From positions 211,505 through 275,504 of the forward strand of contig CABJBM010000006.1 of the NCBI GenBank assembly GCA_902363835.1: a stretch of DNA of 64,000 nt, written 5' to 3'. Source of the stretch: Lachnospiraceae bacterium (lineage in GTDB: Bacteria > Bacillota > Clostridia > Lachnospirales > Lachnospiraceae). Of this stretch, positions 1 to 9,128 are shown piece after piece (positions within the stretch are counted from its first letter, which is position 1; each line of letters opens with the position of its first letter). Made by a program: the position numbers and the translations under genes. Below the pieces are notes generated by a model. The model was not told the DNA's origin. It ran no database searches and saw only the letters and a program-made list of their open reading frames with translations.

Positions 1-1287
1 CCCTTCAAAGGCAGGATATTCATTTCTCATGCGCAGGAGCTTTAAAAGCTTCTGCACAACCGGCTTTTGCACCTCACGTCTAATCTCTTCCACCGTATAG
101 TTATGCCGGCTGATATTGCGCGGGAAGTCCGTCTTCTTCATTAACTCGTAGTCATTTTCCCCTGCCAGAAGCCCCATGTAGTAGACCTGCGGCACACCGG
201 GTGCAAAGAACTGAATGGCTCTTGCCAGCAAATAAGCATTGTCATCCTCCCCCAGCGCAGAGTAATATGTACAGTTAATCTGGTACACCACCGGCTTATC
301 CTTTGCCTTGGCAGAGAAATCCATCTTAAAGTTTGCCCCGTTTTTCCCCGTCTTTTTTATTACATCATCCAGCTCTTCAGGAGTCAGCAAATCCTCCACA
401 TCCACTGTTCCTATCCCGTCATGGGTGTCCAGGGTTGTGTACTGGTTTTGGGGACAGATTTTAAACCATTCCTTCAGCCTTTTGCAGTTTCCTTTGTAGA
501 GGGTGTGAAGCACCAGAACCGGAAGCGCAAAGTCGTAGATTGCATACCCCTTCTCTGCAATCTTTAACTGCACTTTATAATGGTCATGGATTTCCGGCAA
601 CATGGGGATCTGCTTAGCAGCCAGAATTTTCTGAACCCGCTCCATCATCTCCCACATCTCCGGTTCAATGAAAAAGCAGGAGGTTCCATATTTTTTTGTG
701 GCAAATGCAAACGCATCCAAACGCAATATGGAGGCCCCATGATCCATCAGACAGCCCAGGGAACGTTCCACGAACTCCCAGGTAACCGGACTATCCAGAT
801 TCAGATCCATCTGTTCCTCACTGAAGGTACACCAGATATCTTCTTCCTCCCCGTCCGCGAACAAAATCCGCTCACAAGGTGCATGGTTTTTCCGTTTGTT
901 CAGCAGAGCCACATCCTCCTGTGCAGGAATGCCGCCCGGCCAGAACTCCTTAAACCGGATGAACATGTCTTTATAGGGAGAATCCTCATGTTTTTCGATA
1001 AAATCCAGGAACTGGGGAGAACGTCTGGACAGATGATTGATCATAAAATCATACATCAGCTCATACTCCCCGGCAATCTCCTTAATATCCTCCCAGGTTC
1101 CGAACTGAGGGTCTACCTGCTCATAGGTTATGGGAGAAAATCCCCTGTCCCCCCTGCTGGGGAAAAAGGGCAGAATGTGGACTGCTCCTATCTCCCTCTT
1201 AAAATATTGGTCAAGCACGCTTTTCAGCTCTTTTAGGTTTCGGCCGAAGCTATCGGCATAAGTAATCAGCATAATCTTATTGTTCAT
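1..1287 (-). CDS. gtfA: Sucrose phosphorylase family protein (GH13_18), C-terminus beyond window
   Basis: This cytoplasmic enzyme family splits sucrose with phosphate to glucose-1-phosphate and fructose. The first 429 residues are visible and the gene runs off the left edge. It starts MNNKIMLITYAD, and the order of motifs matches Streptococcus GtfA: FMINHLSRRS, then RLDAF with the predicted nucleophile Asp191, LPEIHDHY with the acid/base Glu232, and TLDTHDGIGTVDV. The ATG has AGAGGA nine bases upstream. It is the last visible gene of the catabolic operon, 87 bp after the class II aldolase. The GH13_18 family also contains sucrose-6-phosphate, glucosylglycerol and glucosylglycerate phosphorylases, so the exact substrate is not proven, although overall similarity favours sucrose phosphorylase. 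Confidence 0.85.
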   Translation of the reverse strand, partial: MNNKIMLITYADSFGRNLKELKSVLDQYFKREIGAVHILPFFPSRGDRGFSPITYEQVDPQFGTWEDIKEIAGEYELMYDFMINHLSRRSPQFLDFIEKHEDSPYKDMFIRFKEFWPGGIPAQEDVALLNKRKNHAPCERILFADGEEEDIWCTFSEEQMDLNLDSPVTWEFVERSLGCLMDHGASILRLDAFAFATKKYGTSCFFIEPEMWEMMERVQKILAAKQIPMLPEIHDHYKVQLKIAEKGYAIYDFALPVLVLHTLYKGNCKRLKEWFKICPQNQYTTLDTHDGIGTVDVEDLLTPEELDDVIKKTGKNGANFKMDFSAKAKDKPVVYQINCTYYSALGEDDNAYLLARAIQFFAPGVPQVYYMGLLAGENDYELMKKTDFPRNISRHNYTVEEIRREVQKPVVQKLLKLLRMRNEYPAFEG

Positions 1288-1374
1288 TGATGCCTGTCCT
1301 CTTTCTATCGTTTCATTTCTGTTCCTTTCTTTTCTGCTCTCTGCCTGTGATGGCATGTAGACTTAACAGGCCCA

Positions 1375-1986
1375 CTATTTCATCCTCGTCCTATCTTCTT
1401 CCGGGATAACTTCCGGTTCACCCAGGATTTTTGACATAATGATGGTTTTTGCCATATTCTCTGCTGCTTCCATCTTGTTGAATACGTCCATAAGGCTTTT
1501 TCCGAAGGAGACCACCCCATGGTTCTTTAAAAGCACCACATCATAATCAGAGAGAAAGGGTTCCACCACCTCAGCCATCTCCATGGTTCCCGGTGCTGCA
1601 TATTCTGCCAGTGCCGTCCCCTTCAGCATCATCCTCATCTCAATCAGATGGTTGTCAGGCAGATTTTTGCCTGACAGCGCAAATGCCGTGACGTACACCG
1701 GGTGAGTGTGGATCACCGCTTTTACATCCGGCCTGTTCTGATAGATGCTCCGATGCATCGGATATTCCTTTGATGCCTTCCCCTCTCCTTCCACCATATT
1801 TCCCTCTAAGTCCAGGACCATCATCTCTTCCGCTTCCACAAGACCTTTGTTTTTTCCCGACGGAGTCAGAAGAATATGTTCGTCCGAAGCCCTCACACTG
1901 ACATTGCCGTCACTGGCCGCAACAAGATTCCGCTCATATAAAAGATGGCAGACTTTTTCCAATTCCTTTTTTTCTTTTTCGTACAT
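1375..1986 (-). CDS. Class II aldolase/adducin family protein (L-fuculose-phosphate aldolase-like)
   Basis: This is a 203-residue zinc aldolase of the FucA/AraD/OtnC fold. Visible family motifs are ASDGNVSVR near residue 25, TPSGKNKG near 41, the zinc ligand motif HTHP near 93 and KNHGVVSFG near 154. Such enzymes cleave ketose-1-phosphates to glycolaldehyde or lactaldehyde plus dihydroxyacetone phosphate, or decarboxylate 3-oxo-tetronate-4-phosphate (OtnC). The start has GGGAGG upstream, and the GH36-like gene ends only 15 bp before it, so they are co-transcribed. A DUF1537 kinase in the same operon makes an OtnC-like role possible, but the sequence alone cannot separate the aldolase and decarboxylase roles. 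Confidence 0.85.
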   Translation of the reverse strand: MYEKEKKELEKVCHLLYERNLVAASDGNVSVRASDEHILLTPSGKNKGLVEAEEMMVLDLEGNMVEGEGKASKEYPMHRSIYQNRPDVKAVIHTHPVYVTAFALSGKNLPDNHLIEMRMMLKGTALAEYAAPGTMEMAEVVEPFLSDYDVVLLKNHGVVSFGKSLMDVFNKMEAAENMAKTIIMSKILGEPEVIPEEDRTRMK

Positions 1987-2001
1987 GATATCATGCCTCC
2001 C

Positions 2002-4089
2002 TCACATTACCGAAGTATCTGCGCCCCGGCATCTGATGCTGATTACGGTCTTTCCCTCTGTCAGTGTATCCAGCTTCCAAATTCCGTTCTCTTCTGCCAG
2101 GCGTTCTGTACAGTCCTTTCCATTGACAAATATACTTTCGATTTCTTCTCCTGTGAAAAAGCCGAACAGTCCGCCTTCCTTCAGGATAACAATCTGACTG
2201 TTTTCCTCCTCCAGGACAGCTTCAACGGCGTGAAAGCTGATATATTTTCCCAGAAGACCTATGGGAATCACCCTGTCCCGGCAGGGAATCAAAAGGTACA
2301 AGGCGCACTCACCTCCAAAAAGCGTGAGTGTCCGCTCATCTCCTTTCTTTAAGATGTCTCCCTCCTGTCTTTTCCAGTCATACAGGAAAAAATCACCGGA
2401 AGGCAGATCATAAATATCACCGCATGTAAACGAAGTATGATGCGCCTTCCCTAAGATGTTATAGACGGCTATGGCTCCTGCCTTTTGCCTGTCACCATAA
2501 TGCGCCGTATTGGTTATCTTTAAAAGGCCGCCTTCCCGGGGATCGGTGAAAACACAGTCCGGTGAAGGTTTTGCTGACCGGTCCATTCTGAGAATTCTAC
2601 CGTCCCTGTAAATCAACGGTTCCAGAGAAGCTTTGTCTGTCTCTCCGATTCTGTCGCTGAAATAGACAGGACCTCCGCTCACTGCCCTTAAGATTCCATG
2701 CTTCTGGGCATCCGGATGGGAGGTCCAGAACATATCCCAGTCACAGTGGTACAGTTCGTTGTGATAAATACCGTTGTAGCTGTTTTGGATCAGATGCTTT
2801 GCAAATCCATGTTCATCGTTCGGTACAAAATCGTCACTGTTTCTGGAAAGACCGGAACCAGGGCGCCCCAAAATATTTTCCATGGCCATTCCCATGCAAT
2901 TGATCAGTCTTCCTCCCATATAAGCAGATGCTGCTCCTTCCAGGGCTTCATGGGTCCCTTTAGCTGCACTGCACACCGGAATATCATTCTCATAATAATT
3001 TTTGATCGCGCTCTGTCCATCCACCTTCACAAAATCAATCCCCTCTGCTCTCAGCTTTTCATACCACCTTCTGAAAAATCCGTATCCTTTTTCCGGTGTG
3101 GGATGAGGCAGAAGCTTTCCATTTGCAGTATCATACAGATGCGCCTGTTCCCCGGCGGCGGCTGTGGATCCCGGCTCTAATCCGCCCCAGTAACCGCCAA
3201 AGGCATGCCAGACACCGAACCAGTCAATTGTGCTTTTGGCCTTTATTTCCTGTATCATGGAGGCAAAGCCCTCCGGAAACTTCTCTTTCTCCGGCATTAA
3301 ATCATACAGCCTCTGCCCATGCACCGAGAGCCAGCCATCATCCATCAGAAACCAGCGGACAGGCACCTGTTTCCTTCTCAGTTCTTCCGCCTTCTTCCTC
3401 ACTTTTGACTCCGTGATATCCGTATAAAAAGCATCCCAGCTGCACCAGCCCAGATATTCAAATATCTCCGGATAACATCTGTCCTTACGAAGCGGCAGAT
3501 GCGTTTCTTTTTCTGCCTGATAAAAGGCTTTTTCCACAGCTTCGTAAATGTGCTTTCCGCAGCTTATAAAAAATATGGTTTCTTCTGCTTCTCTCCTGCC
3601 GCTCTGGTATGCTGTCATAACCAGGGTAAGCACACCGGCCCTGCCCGGACAGGCATTGGTCTTATAAATCTCTCCTGCCATTGGAAGAAGGTATGCTGCT
3701 CCTTCTCCAATCTCCATGTAAATTGACTGAGTTCTCTCCGGTATCTCCTCAAATGTTTGGATGAAGGCCGGCTGTGTCCACCAGTCCCGGTGCAGATACA
3801 TAGCGGTCATACGCTCAGGCTGCCGGTCAAATTCCAGCTCAATTTTTATCGGCTCATCAAATGCCAGGTTGTCATTTTCCCGGAACGGTTCGTTGCCAAG
3901 CTCCACTTTGATGCGTCCGATTAAAATACCATCCTGCTCCCTGACAGTCAGAACCGCCCTGCTCTTTTCCCCTTGAAAAAAGTACTCTGCAGTTGTACCG
4001 GCCTTACTGATTTTTTCCGCATTCAGCCGCTCACGCCCGCTTTTCTGGCGGTTCAGTTGGATACTGACTTCTGTTATATTTAAATTCAT
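2002..4089 (-). CDS. GH36-like Sip1/raffinose-synthase family alpha-galactosidase
   Basis: This 695-residue protein resembles the raffinose synthase/Sip1 branch of GH36. The TIM-barrel motifs are WCSWDAFYTDI, WFLMDDGWLS, DFVKVDGQS (expected nucleophile Asp) and LSRNSDDF (expected acid/base Asp). No signal peptide is seen, so it probably acts on imported oligosaccharides in the cytoplasm. An earlier in-frame ATG at 4131 exists, but the ATG at 4089 follows AGGAGG with ideal spacing and was chosen. It sits between the catalytically gutted GH38 relic upstream and the class II aldolase downstream. The galactosidic substrate is inferred from family and not otherwise supported. Confidence 0.82.
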   Translation of the reverse strand: MNLNITEVSIQLNRQKSGRERLNAEKISKAGTTAEYFFQGEKSRAVLTVREQDGILIGRIKVELGNEPFRENDNLAFDEPIKIELEFDRQPERMTAMYLHRDWWTQPAFIQTFEEIPERTQSIYMEIGEGAAYLLPMAGEIYKTNACPGRAGVLTLVMTAYQSGRREAEETIFFISCGKHIYEAVEKAFYQAEKETHLPLRKDRCYPEIFEYLGWCSWDAFYTDITESKVRKKAEELRRKQVPVRWFLMDDGWLSVHGQRLYDLMPEKEKFPEGFASMIQEIKAKSTIDWFGVWHAFGGYWGGLEPGSTAAAGEQAHLYDTANGKLLPHPTPEKGYGFFRRWYEKLRAEGIDFVKVDGQSAIKNYYENDIPVCSAAKGTHEALEGAASAYMGGRLINCMGMAMENILGRPGSGLSRNSDDFVPNDEHGFAKHLIQNSYNGIYHNELYHCDWDMFWTSHPDAQKHGILRAVSGGPVYFSDRIGETDKASLEPLIYRDGRILRMDRSAKPSPDCVFTDPREGGLLKITNTAHYGDRQKAGAIAVYNILGKAHHTSFTCGDIYDLPSGDFFLYDWKRQEGDILKKGDERTLTLFGGECALYLLIPCRDRVIPIGLLGKYISFHAVEAVLEEENSQIVILKEGGLFGFFTGEEIESIFVNGKDCTERLAEENGIWKLDTLTEGKTVISIRCRGADTSVM

Positions 4090-4151
4090 GTTTCCTCCTG
4101 TTATGGGTCTGAAATCAGTTTTCGCTCTCACAAATCTCTCCGCCGCTGTAT

Positions 4152-5060
4152 TTAGTAGTATATTTTAACTGTCTTGATTTCAAAGCATTCAATTGGAAGT
4201 TTTAAGGTCTGTCCCTGTACCACCAACTCCTGCTCTTCCTCCTCGCAAAGATTTGTCTCCACCGCCTTTTTCACCGGATGCGCAAATTCAAGCGTCACAC
4301 TGCTGTCGAAAATATTCCGATATTCATACATGCGTACTACAAAAGCCCTGCCTTCCTCCGCTCTCTTAACCGTATCCACAAGCACGTGATCTGAGTCTGT
4401 CCAAACCATGGAATAGTGTTCAAATCCAATTCCGCCTTCCACTCCTTTCAGATTCGCCCACAGAAAAGGCACGTTTAATTTTACTGCCTCTTTAAGCACT
4501 TCACAGCTCTGCGCAGTACCGCTGTGGGGATACAGTGAATAGGTAAATTTATGAATTTTTCTGTCCGCTGTTTCATCAGGGTGAATCGAAGATTTTATCA
4601 GAGAAAGTCCGATGATATTCTCATGAATATCCCAGCCGTATTTACAGTCATTGAGCAGGGAGACTCCGTAATTTCCCTCTGAGATGTCCGCATATCTGTG
4701 TCCCTGTACCGGATGACCGTCTATATAAAGCAGCGTCTCTGCCGTGGACTCTCCGCCGTCTCTGGGTCCCACCAGAAGCTTAATTGCCAGCCGGCTGCCC
4801 CGAAAGCTCTCCGGCACTTTTAACGTGGTCTTAAACCAGGCTACCCGGTCATATCCACCCCAGGTATCACACAACCGGAAGTCCGCCCATGCGCTGCTGT
4901 CATAATCCACCATATAGGCATGGATCTTCTCATCCATGGAGGTCTCAAAATACTTCCACTGCTCTATATCTACCGTGTCCCTGTATCTGCTGGGCACGAT
5001 ATCCTCATCCAGGTACTTCCTGACTTTTTCCAGTATAAAATGAGGATCCTTTACTTTCAT
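4152..5060 (-). CDS. GH38 relic: alpha-mannosidase N- and C-terminal ends fused, catalytic domain deleted
   Basis: This 302-residue frame is not an active mannosidase. Residues 1-120 match the N-terminal beta-domain of long bacterial GH38 proteins (RVAWFKTTLKVP, LLYIDGHPVQG). From residue 121 (HRYADISEGNYGVSLLNDC) to the end it matches their extreme C-terminus. The GH38 at 34548-37631 has the same C-terminal motifs: GFGVSLLNDCKYG, a DCDNVIIDTVKK-like stretch, and a final EIKTFKIY. The roughly 750 residues carrying the HxD metal ligands and the nucleophile are missing, and the join near nucleotide 4700 is in frame. The start overlaps the stop of a 24-codon frame as ATGA. It could be a relic or a retained sugar-binding or scaffold protein. 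Confidence 0.8.
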   Translation of the reverse strand: MKVKDPHFILEKVRKYLDEDIVPSRYRDTVDIEQWKYFETSMDEKIHAYMVDYDSSAWADFRLCDTWGGYDRVAWFKTTLKVPESFRGSRLAIKLLVGPRDGGESTAETLLYIDGHPVQGHRYADISEGNYGVSLLNDCKYGWDIHENIIGLSLIKSSIHPDETADRKIHKFTYSLYPHSGTAQSCEVLKEAVKLNVPFLWANLKGVEGGIGFEHYSMVWTDSDHVLVDTVKRAEEGRAFVVRMYEYRNIFDSSVTLEFAHPVKKAVETNLCEEEEQELVVQGQTLKLPIECFEIKTVKIYY

Positions 5061-5131
5061 CCTGCACCTCCCATAAGCCCTTCTGCCAGTTTAAGTGTTT
5101 TCTCCCGGTACAGGCTTGATTTTCTATTCAT
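5057..5131 (-). CDS. Very short coupled frame, possible gene remnant
   Basis: This 24-codon frame (MNRKSSLYREK to GLMGGAG) has a strong site (GAGGAG, five-base spacer, ATG). Its start overlaps the previous stop as ATGA, and its own stop overlaps the start of the GH38 relic as ATGA. The coupling suggests a once longer gene that shrank, or a translated leader for the relic. No family is recognised. Confidence 0.35.
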   Translation of the reverse strand: MNRKSSLYREKTLKLAEGLMGGAG

Positions 5132-5361
5132 TTCTTCTCCTCAGAATGTCTCAGGCCACAGACAGGGCCGCATAGTCGCCCAATGCTTCTCCCTGTTCCG
5201 CTCTTTTGCATAACGGGCAATGCCTCCGCCGCTGCAGAATCCTTCAAAGGAACCTCGTTTCCCTTAGCCTTCAGGTCCGTCTTCAGCATTTTATAAAATG
5301 AATGGTAAGCCAGCAGATAAAGCTCCTGTATCAGTATATTCAGATGTACTTTTGCAGGCAT
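5128..5361 (-). CDS. Small protein of unknown function, probably frameshifted
   Basis: This 77-codon frame begins at an ATG seven bases after GGGAGGT, which is embedded in the stop of the DUF1537 gene. The first 50 residues look protein-like (MPAKVHLNILIQELYLLAYH). The end (SIGRLCGPVCGLRHSEEKK) does not. Removing one base near 5222 would instead read HCPLCKRAEQGEALGDYAA and stop just before the next ribosome-binding site, a tidier arrangement with a CxxC pair. A one-base frameshift in a roughly 69-residue protein is therefore likely. No family is recognised. Confidence 0.45.
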   Translation of the reverse strand: MPAKVHLNILIQELYLLAYHSFYKMLKTDLKAKGNEVPLKDSAAAEALPVMQKSGTGRSIGRLCGPVCGLRHSEEKK

Positions 5362-5366
5362 AGCTC

Positions 5367-6647
5367 TTACCTCCCGGTCAATTTTAAAATTGCCTTCTCT
5401 ATAAATTCCGGACTGCCGAAGCTTCCCGATTTAAGCGCCAGCTGATAATAGGGGGCTCTCACACTCTGACAAGTTGGAAGACCTGTCTCAATCTCATTTT
5501 GCACCCGCATTCCCCCAATTCCCAGCCTTGCACACAGGGCGGCAGAGGTATCTCCTCCACAAACGATGATTTTCCGTATTTCACATGTCTTTACCACGGA
5601 CTCTGCTATTCCGGAAAGCACGTCTGATACCAGAGCGGAAACACCAGTGTTGTCAATCCCCTTTTCTGCGGCCATCCGTTTCGTTTCCTTCACCATCTCC
5701 GGCCGGTTCATAGAATGAATCATCACAAATTCACCGTTTTCATATAACTTTTCCACGGCTTCCGTAAGCCGTCTGCACTCTGACTCACGGCTCCCCTGTT
5801 CCAACAGCTTTCTGGTATCCAGTTCAAAGACCGGATAGCCCTTTTCTCTCAGATATTCTGTCTGTCCCACAGTTTGGGGGGTCAGGCTCCCTGCTACGCA
5901 GAATATTTTATTGCTCAAGATACGATGGCCTGCCGGTGCACTTCTTTTTTGGGAAAAATCCTGCACTTTAGCCAGGTACCCGGAGAGTGCGGAGCTTCCG
6001 CAGATGACTTTTTCATCCTTCAGAATCCCCGCTAAAAATTCCAGATCACAGTTATCCCTCACATCCATGATGCAGTATCCGCCCCTGGCCCTGGCCTCTT
6101 TCAGCGCTTCTTTAACCGCATCTTCTCCTCTGTCGTAGACTTCATAGTGGATGGCTCCTACCGGGCGGCAGGTCTGGCTTCCCAGAATCACCCTCAAATC
6201 GGAACGGTTCATGGGATGCACCGGATCACGTCTGAACTGGGATTCTTCCAGAAGAGTTCCGAACACATAATGCAGGCTGTGCAGCGTGGTTCTCCCGTTA
6301 TCCGGAAACCCCAGCACCACCACGGCAAAATCTTGATTCAGCACATCAAGCATGGCATCAAATTCTGCTCCGATGTTTCCGCGAAAGACAGAGCACTGCT
6401 TATTGATATACTGCTTCACATCCTCCTTCTGGAACAGGCTGAGAGCGCCGGCCACTTTCTTATATGCATTCTCCCCTGTGTCGAATCTGGAATCCGTATC
6501 CACGATAAGCACATCACAGTCTTCATAATCCCCGCCACTTTTATCCCAATAGCTGTATACCAGAGTATCCAGCCCCTCCCTGGCATACATGATTCCGATA
6601 TCATTCGCCCCTGTCACATCATCTGCAATTACAACTGTATGTGCCAT
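5367..6647 (-). CDS. DUF1537 four-carbon acid sugar kinase family protein
   Basis: This 426-residue protein belongs to the DUF1537 kinase family (OtnK/DtnK/YgbK), which phosphorylates 3-oxo-tetronates, threonate and related sugar acids with ATP. Motifs are VIADDVTGANDIG at the N-terminus (substrate domain), SVFRGNIGAEFDAM near residue 86, and the nucleotide-domain motifs VCGGDTSAALC and ALKSGSFGSPEFI near the C-terminus. The start overlaps the GH38 stop by one base (TAATG), with GGAGGAGACG upstream. Its presence with two aldolases is the best clue that the operon handles a sugar acid or its oxidised derivative. The exact substrate is unknown. Confidence 0.88.
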   Translation of the reverse strand: MAHTVVIADDVTGANDIGIMYAREGLDTLVYSYWDKSGGDYEDCDVLIVDTDSRFDTGENAYKKVAGALSLFQKEDVKQYINKQCSVFRGNIGAEFDAMLDVLNQDFAVVVLGFPDNGRTTLHSLHYVFGTLLEESQFRRDPVHPMNRSDLRVILGSQTCRPVGAIHYEVYDRGEDAVKEALKEARARGGYCIMDVRDNCDLEFLAGILKDEKVICGSSALSGYLAKVQDFSQKRSAPAGHRILSNKIFCVAGSLTPQTVGQTEYLREKGYPVFELDTRKLLEQGSRESECRRLTEAVEKLYENGEFVMIHSMNRPEMVKETKRMAAEKGIDNTGVSALVSDVLSGIAESVVKTCEIRKIIVCGGDTSAALCARLGIGGMRVQNEIETGLPTCQSVRAPYYQLALKSGSFGSPEFIEKAILKLTGR

Positions 6648-9082
6648 TACGTCTCCTCCGGATATTCAAGAAAGTTTACTTCACAGACAGGTTTTGTCCC
6701 ATCATATGGAATCTTAACTGTCTTAATTTCACATGGCGCAAATGTGAGTGTTTCCTCCCGGTTCATAAACGGTATTCGCAGCAGCACCTGCCCACTTTGC
6801 TTTTTCGTCTCATAGGCTCTGATAATCAGGCCATCCCTATCCTCCGCTTCCTTCACTGCGCTGATTATGCAGTGATTGCTCACAAGCTCCAGGAAAGACT
6901 GTCTTTGCGGATTTTTTCCTTTATGGAACGTCTCTATAACGGCCGTTGGTTTCTGGTTCAGTTCTCTCGCATGTTTCACCACATCTGCATCCTTCCAGCT
7001 CCCTTCATGAGGCATCAGGATATAGGTAAACTCCTGGATTCCGTCATCCACATAACTGTATTCCACTCCCGCCTCCAACTCCTTGGGATCGTGGTGCGCA
7101 TAGACCGAATTCTTCAGGATGGTTAAATTCATCTCATCCACCTCCATACTGTAGCTGTATTTTGCATCATTTGCGATGGCAAGACCGTATATACAGCCCT
7201 TCTTAAAATGCTCTCCGGTAAAATCAAACCAGGTCTGTCCCGGTTCTTCTTCTCCGTTGGCGCTTTTTTCAATATATCCGTAAGGTATCTCATAGGTCGG
7301 TTTGCGGAAATTTAAATTCACCGGATATTTCACCTTCAGCATGGTCTGCGGCTCTCTCCAGTCTGCACGGACCTTTACCTCCACATAATCCAGATTCTGA
7401 TAAAGACGGAAGTCCTGGGTGACATAGGACTGATTGTATTTATACTTGACACGAATAGCCGAACGTACCGGTCCCTCTTCCAGAACACGGGTATACAGCA
7501 CCTTCATATCCCCGATCTCTTTGTCAAATTTAAAGATATTGTGGGCCCATGTGTCAGACTTATCCTCAAGCACAGTCAGTCTGCCCCCCTCCCTGCACAG
7601 TACCTCCAGATCGTTTTTCTTATCATAAAGGCTTCTCATATATCCTGTCAGAGGGTTGAAGGCTATCTGGTATCTTTCATTTTCCAGTGTAGTTTCATTG
7701 GCTGTTCTCTCCATAAATCTGGGTGCGTCCTCTGCATTTAGGTACAGCTTGAACAATGCATAACCCATGCCCGGAAGATCTGCCACAAACAAGAGGCGGG
7801 ACTGGCCGTTCACCGTGGCCTCTGACTGAATTCTCTGAGCAGGAATGATCGTTCCTTTTTCATCTGTCAGCTTGAAATTGTCGTTGGAAAGCCCCCTTAT
7901 CTCTAAGTCGATCACCATCTTCCCTTGCCATGCATGGGAGTTGAATACAACAATGGGTTTCATGGTCACATCTTCTTCAATGTCAATGTTCCAGGAAATT
8001 GCCTGTACTGCATAGTTTAAATTTTTCTGCCCTACGGCCATTGCCTGCCCATAAAGATAAGATGCATCCTCATATGCCGAAGGAATGCTGGTTCCTGCCA
8101 AAATATCATGAAACTGATTAAACAGCACGCCTTTCCAGGCATTTTTAAAATCATCCGGATAAGGCTGCTCCTCTGCCAGGCTTGCAACCGCACTCCAGCC
8201 TTCTGCCGTTGTAAGTAAGTCTTCCGCTCTGCGGTTTTCTCTCTTTACCCTGGACAGCACACTGTAGCATCCGCTGGCATGGTGCTGAAGGTCTCCGGTA
8301 AACTCCGGATAAGATTTTCCGCGGGCTTTGACATCACGGAAAAATCCGGTTGTGCTCCCAATCTCCATTACCGGCATATCTTCTCTGGCGTTTAATTCAT
8401 AGATACTCCGGATGTTTTCCCTGGTAGGTCCGCCGCCATGGTTGCCCACACCAAAAAACATCATCAGCTCATCTTCCCCATCATTCAGTTCACATTTCAG
8501 ACGGTCTGTGTATTTCTCCAGGTTTTTGCCCCAGGTGCAGTATTCATATGGAATCCGGTAGGCCATAACTTTTGAGCCATCCATGGATTTCCACCAGAAG
8601 ATCCTGCCCGGAAGACCTTTTTCCAGCGGCATCGGACGCATGAATACATAGTTATCCATGCCGCTTTTTTTCAGAATCTGAGGCAGATTTCCGTTATGCC
8701 CGAAGCTGTCCACGTTATATCCTGTTTCTGCCGCTTTTCCAAACCTTTCTTTGAAATAACGCTGTCCATACAGGCCCTGGCGAACAAAGGATTCTCCCGA
8801 CGGAATATTGCAGTCCGGTTGGATCCACCAACCGCCCACCAGCTCCCATCTTCCTTCTTTCACCCTCTTCTGAATCTCCTGAAACATCTTTGGATTGTTT
8901 TTTTCCACCCATTCGTAAAATGCTGCGGAACTGCAGGTAAAGACAAAATTTTCATCTTCTTCCATACGGTCCAGTGCAGACTTGAACGTCGCCTTGACTT
9001 CCTGAAACCCTTCCTGCCAGTTCCAAAGCCAGACAGGGTCCAGATGTGCATTTCCGATCATATGTAATTTTTTATCCTTCAT
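6647..9082 (-). CDS. GH38 alpha-mannosidase family glycosidase
   Basis: This 811-residue GH38 enzyme lacks the N-terminal domain of the long forms and begins almost directly with the catalytic motif NAHLDPVWLWNW (metal ligands His13 and Asp15). The predicted nucleophile is Asp125 in GYNVDSFGHNG. Other family motifs are GRWELVGGWWIQPD, FFGVGNHGGGPTRENI and LFNQFHDILAGTSIPSAYEDA. The family hydrolyses alpha-mannosides with a Zn/Ca centre, and some members act on mannosylglycerate-type substrates. An upstream ATG at 9145 would overlap the preceding gene. The ATG at 9082 has AGGAGGT and was chosen. No signal peptide is present, so the protein is cytoplasmic. Confidence 0.88.
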   Translation of the reverse strand: MKDKKLHMIGNAHLDPVWLWNWQEGFQEVKATFKSALDRMEEDENFVFTCSSAAFYEWVEKNNPKMFQEIQKRVKEGRWELVGGWWIQPDCNIPSGESFVRQGLYGQRYFKERFGKAAETGYNVDSFGHNGNLPQILKKSGMDNYVFMRPMPLEKGLPGRIFWWKSMDGSKVMAYRIPYEYCTWGKNLEKYTDRLKCELNDGEDELMMFFGVGNHGGGPTRENIRSIYELNAREDMPVMEIGSTTGFFRDVKARGKSYPEFTGDLQHHASGCYSVLSRVKRENRRAEDLLTTAEGWSAVASLAEEQPYPDDFKNAWKGVLFNQFHDILAGTSIPSAYEDASYLYGQAMAVGQKNLNYAVQAISWNIDIEEDVTMKPIVVFNSHAWQGKMVIDLEIRGLSNDNFKLTDEKGTIIPAQRIQSEATVNGQSRLLFVADLPGMGYALFKLYLNAEDAPRFMERTANETTLENERYQIAFNPLTGYMRSLYDKKNDLEVLCREGGRLTVLEDKSDTWAHNIFKFDKEIGDMKVLYTRVLEEGPVRSAIRVKYKYNQSYVTQDFRLYQNLDYVEVKVRADWREPQTMLKVKYPVNLNFRKPTYEIPYGYIEKSANGEEEPGQTWFDFTGEHFKKGCIYGLAIANDAKYSYSMEVDEMNLTILKNSVYAHHDPKELEAGVEYSYVDDGIQEFTYILMPHEGSWKDADVVKHARELNQKPTAVIETFHKGKNPQRQSFLELVSNHCIISAVKEAEDRDGLIIRAYETKKQSGQVLLRIPFMNREETLTFAPCEIKTVKIPYDGTKPVCEVNFLEYPEET

Positions 9083-9128
9083 AATTACCTCCTTTTCACG
9101 GGCATGCGAGGCACCGGCATCTGTTTTT

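Noticed and set aside
580..1236. A 218-residue plus-strand frame
   Set aside because: It is the antisense of the sucrose-phosphorylase-family gene, with no ribosome-binding site or recognisable family.
6147..6815. A 222-residue plus-strand frame
   Set aside because: It is antisense to the DUF1537 and GH38 genes, with no family resemblance.
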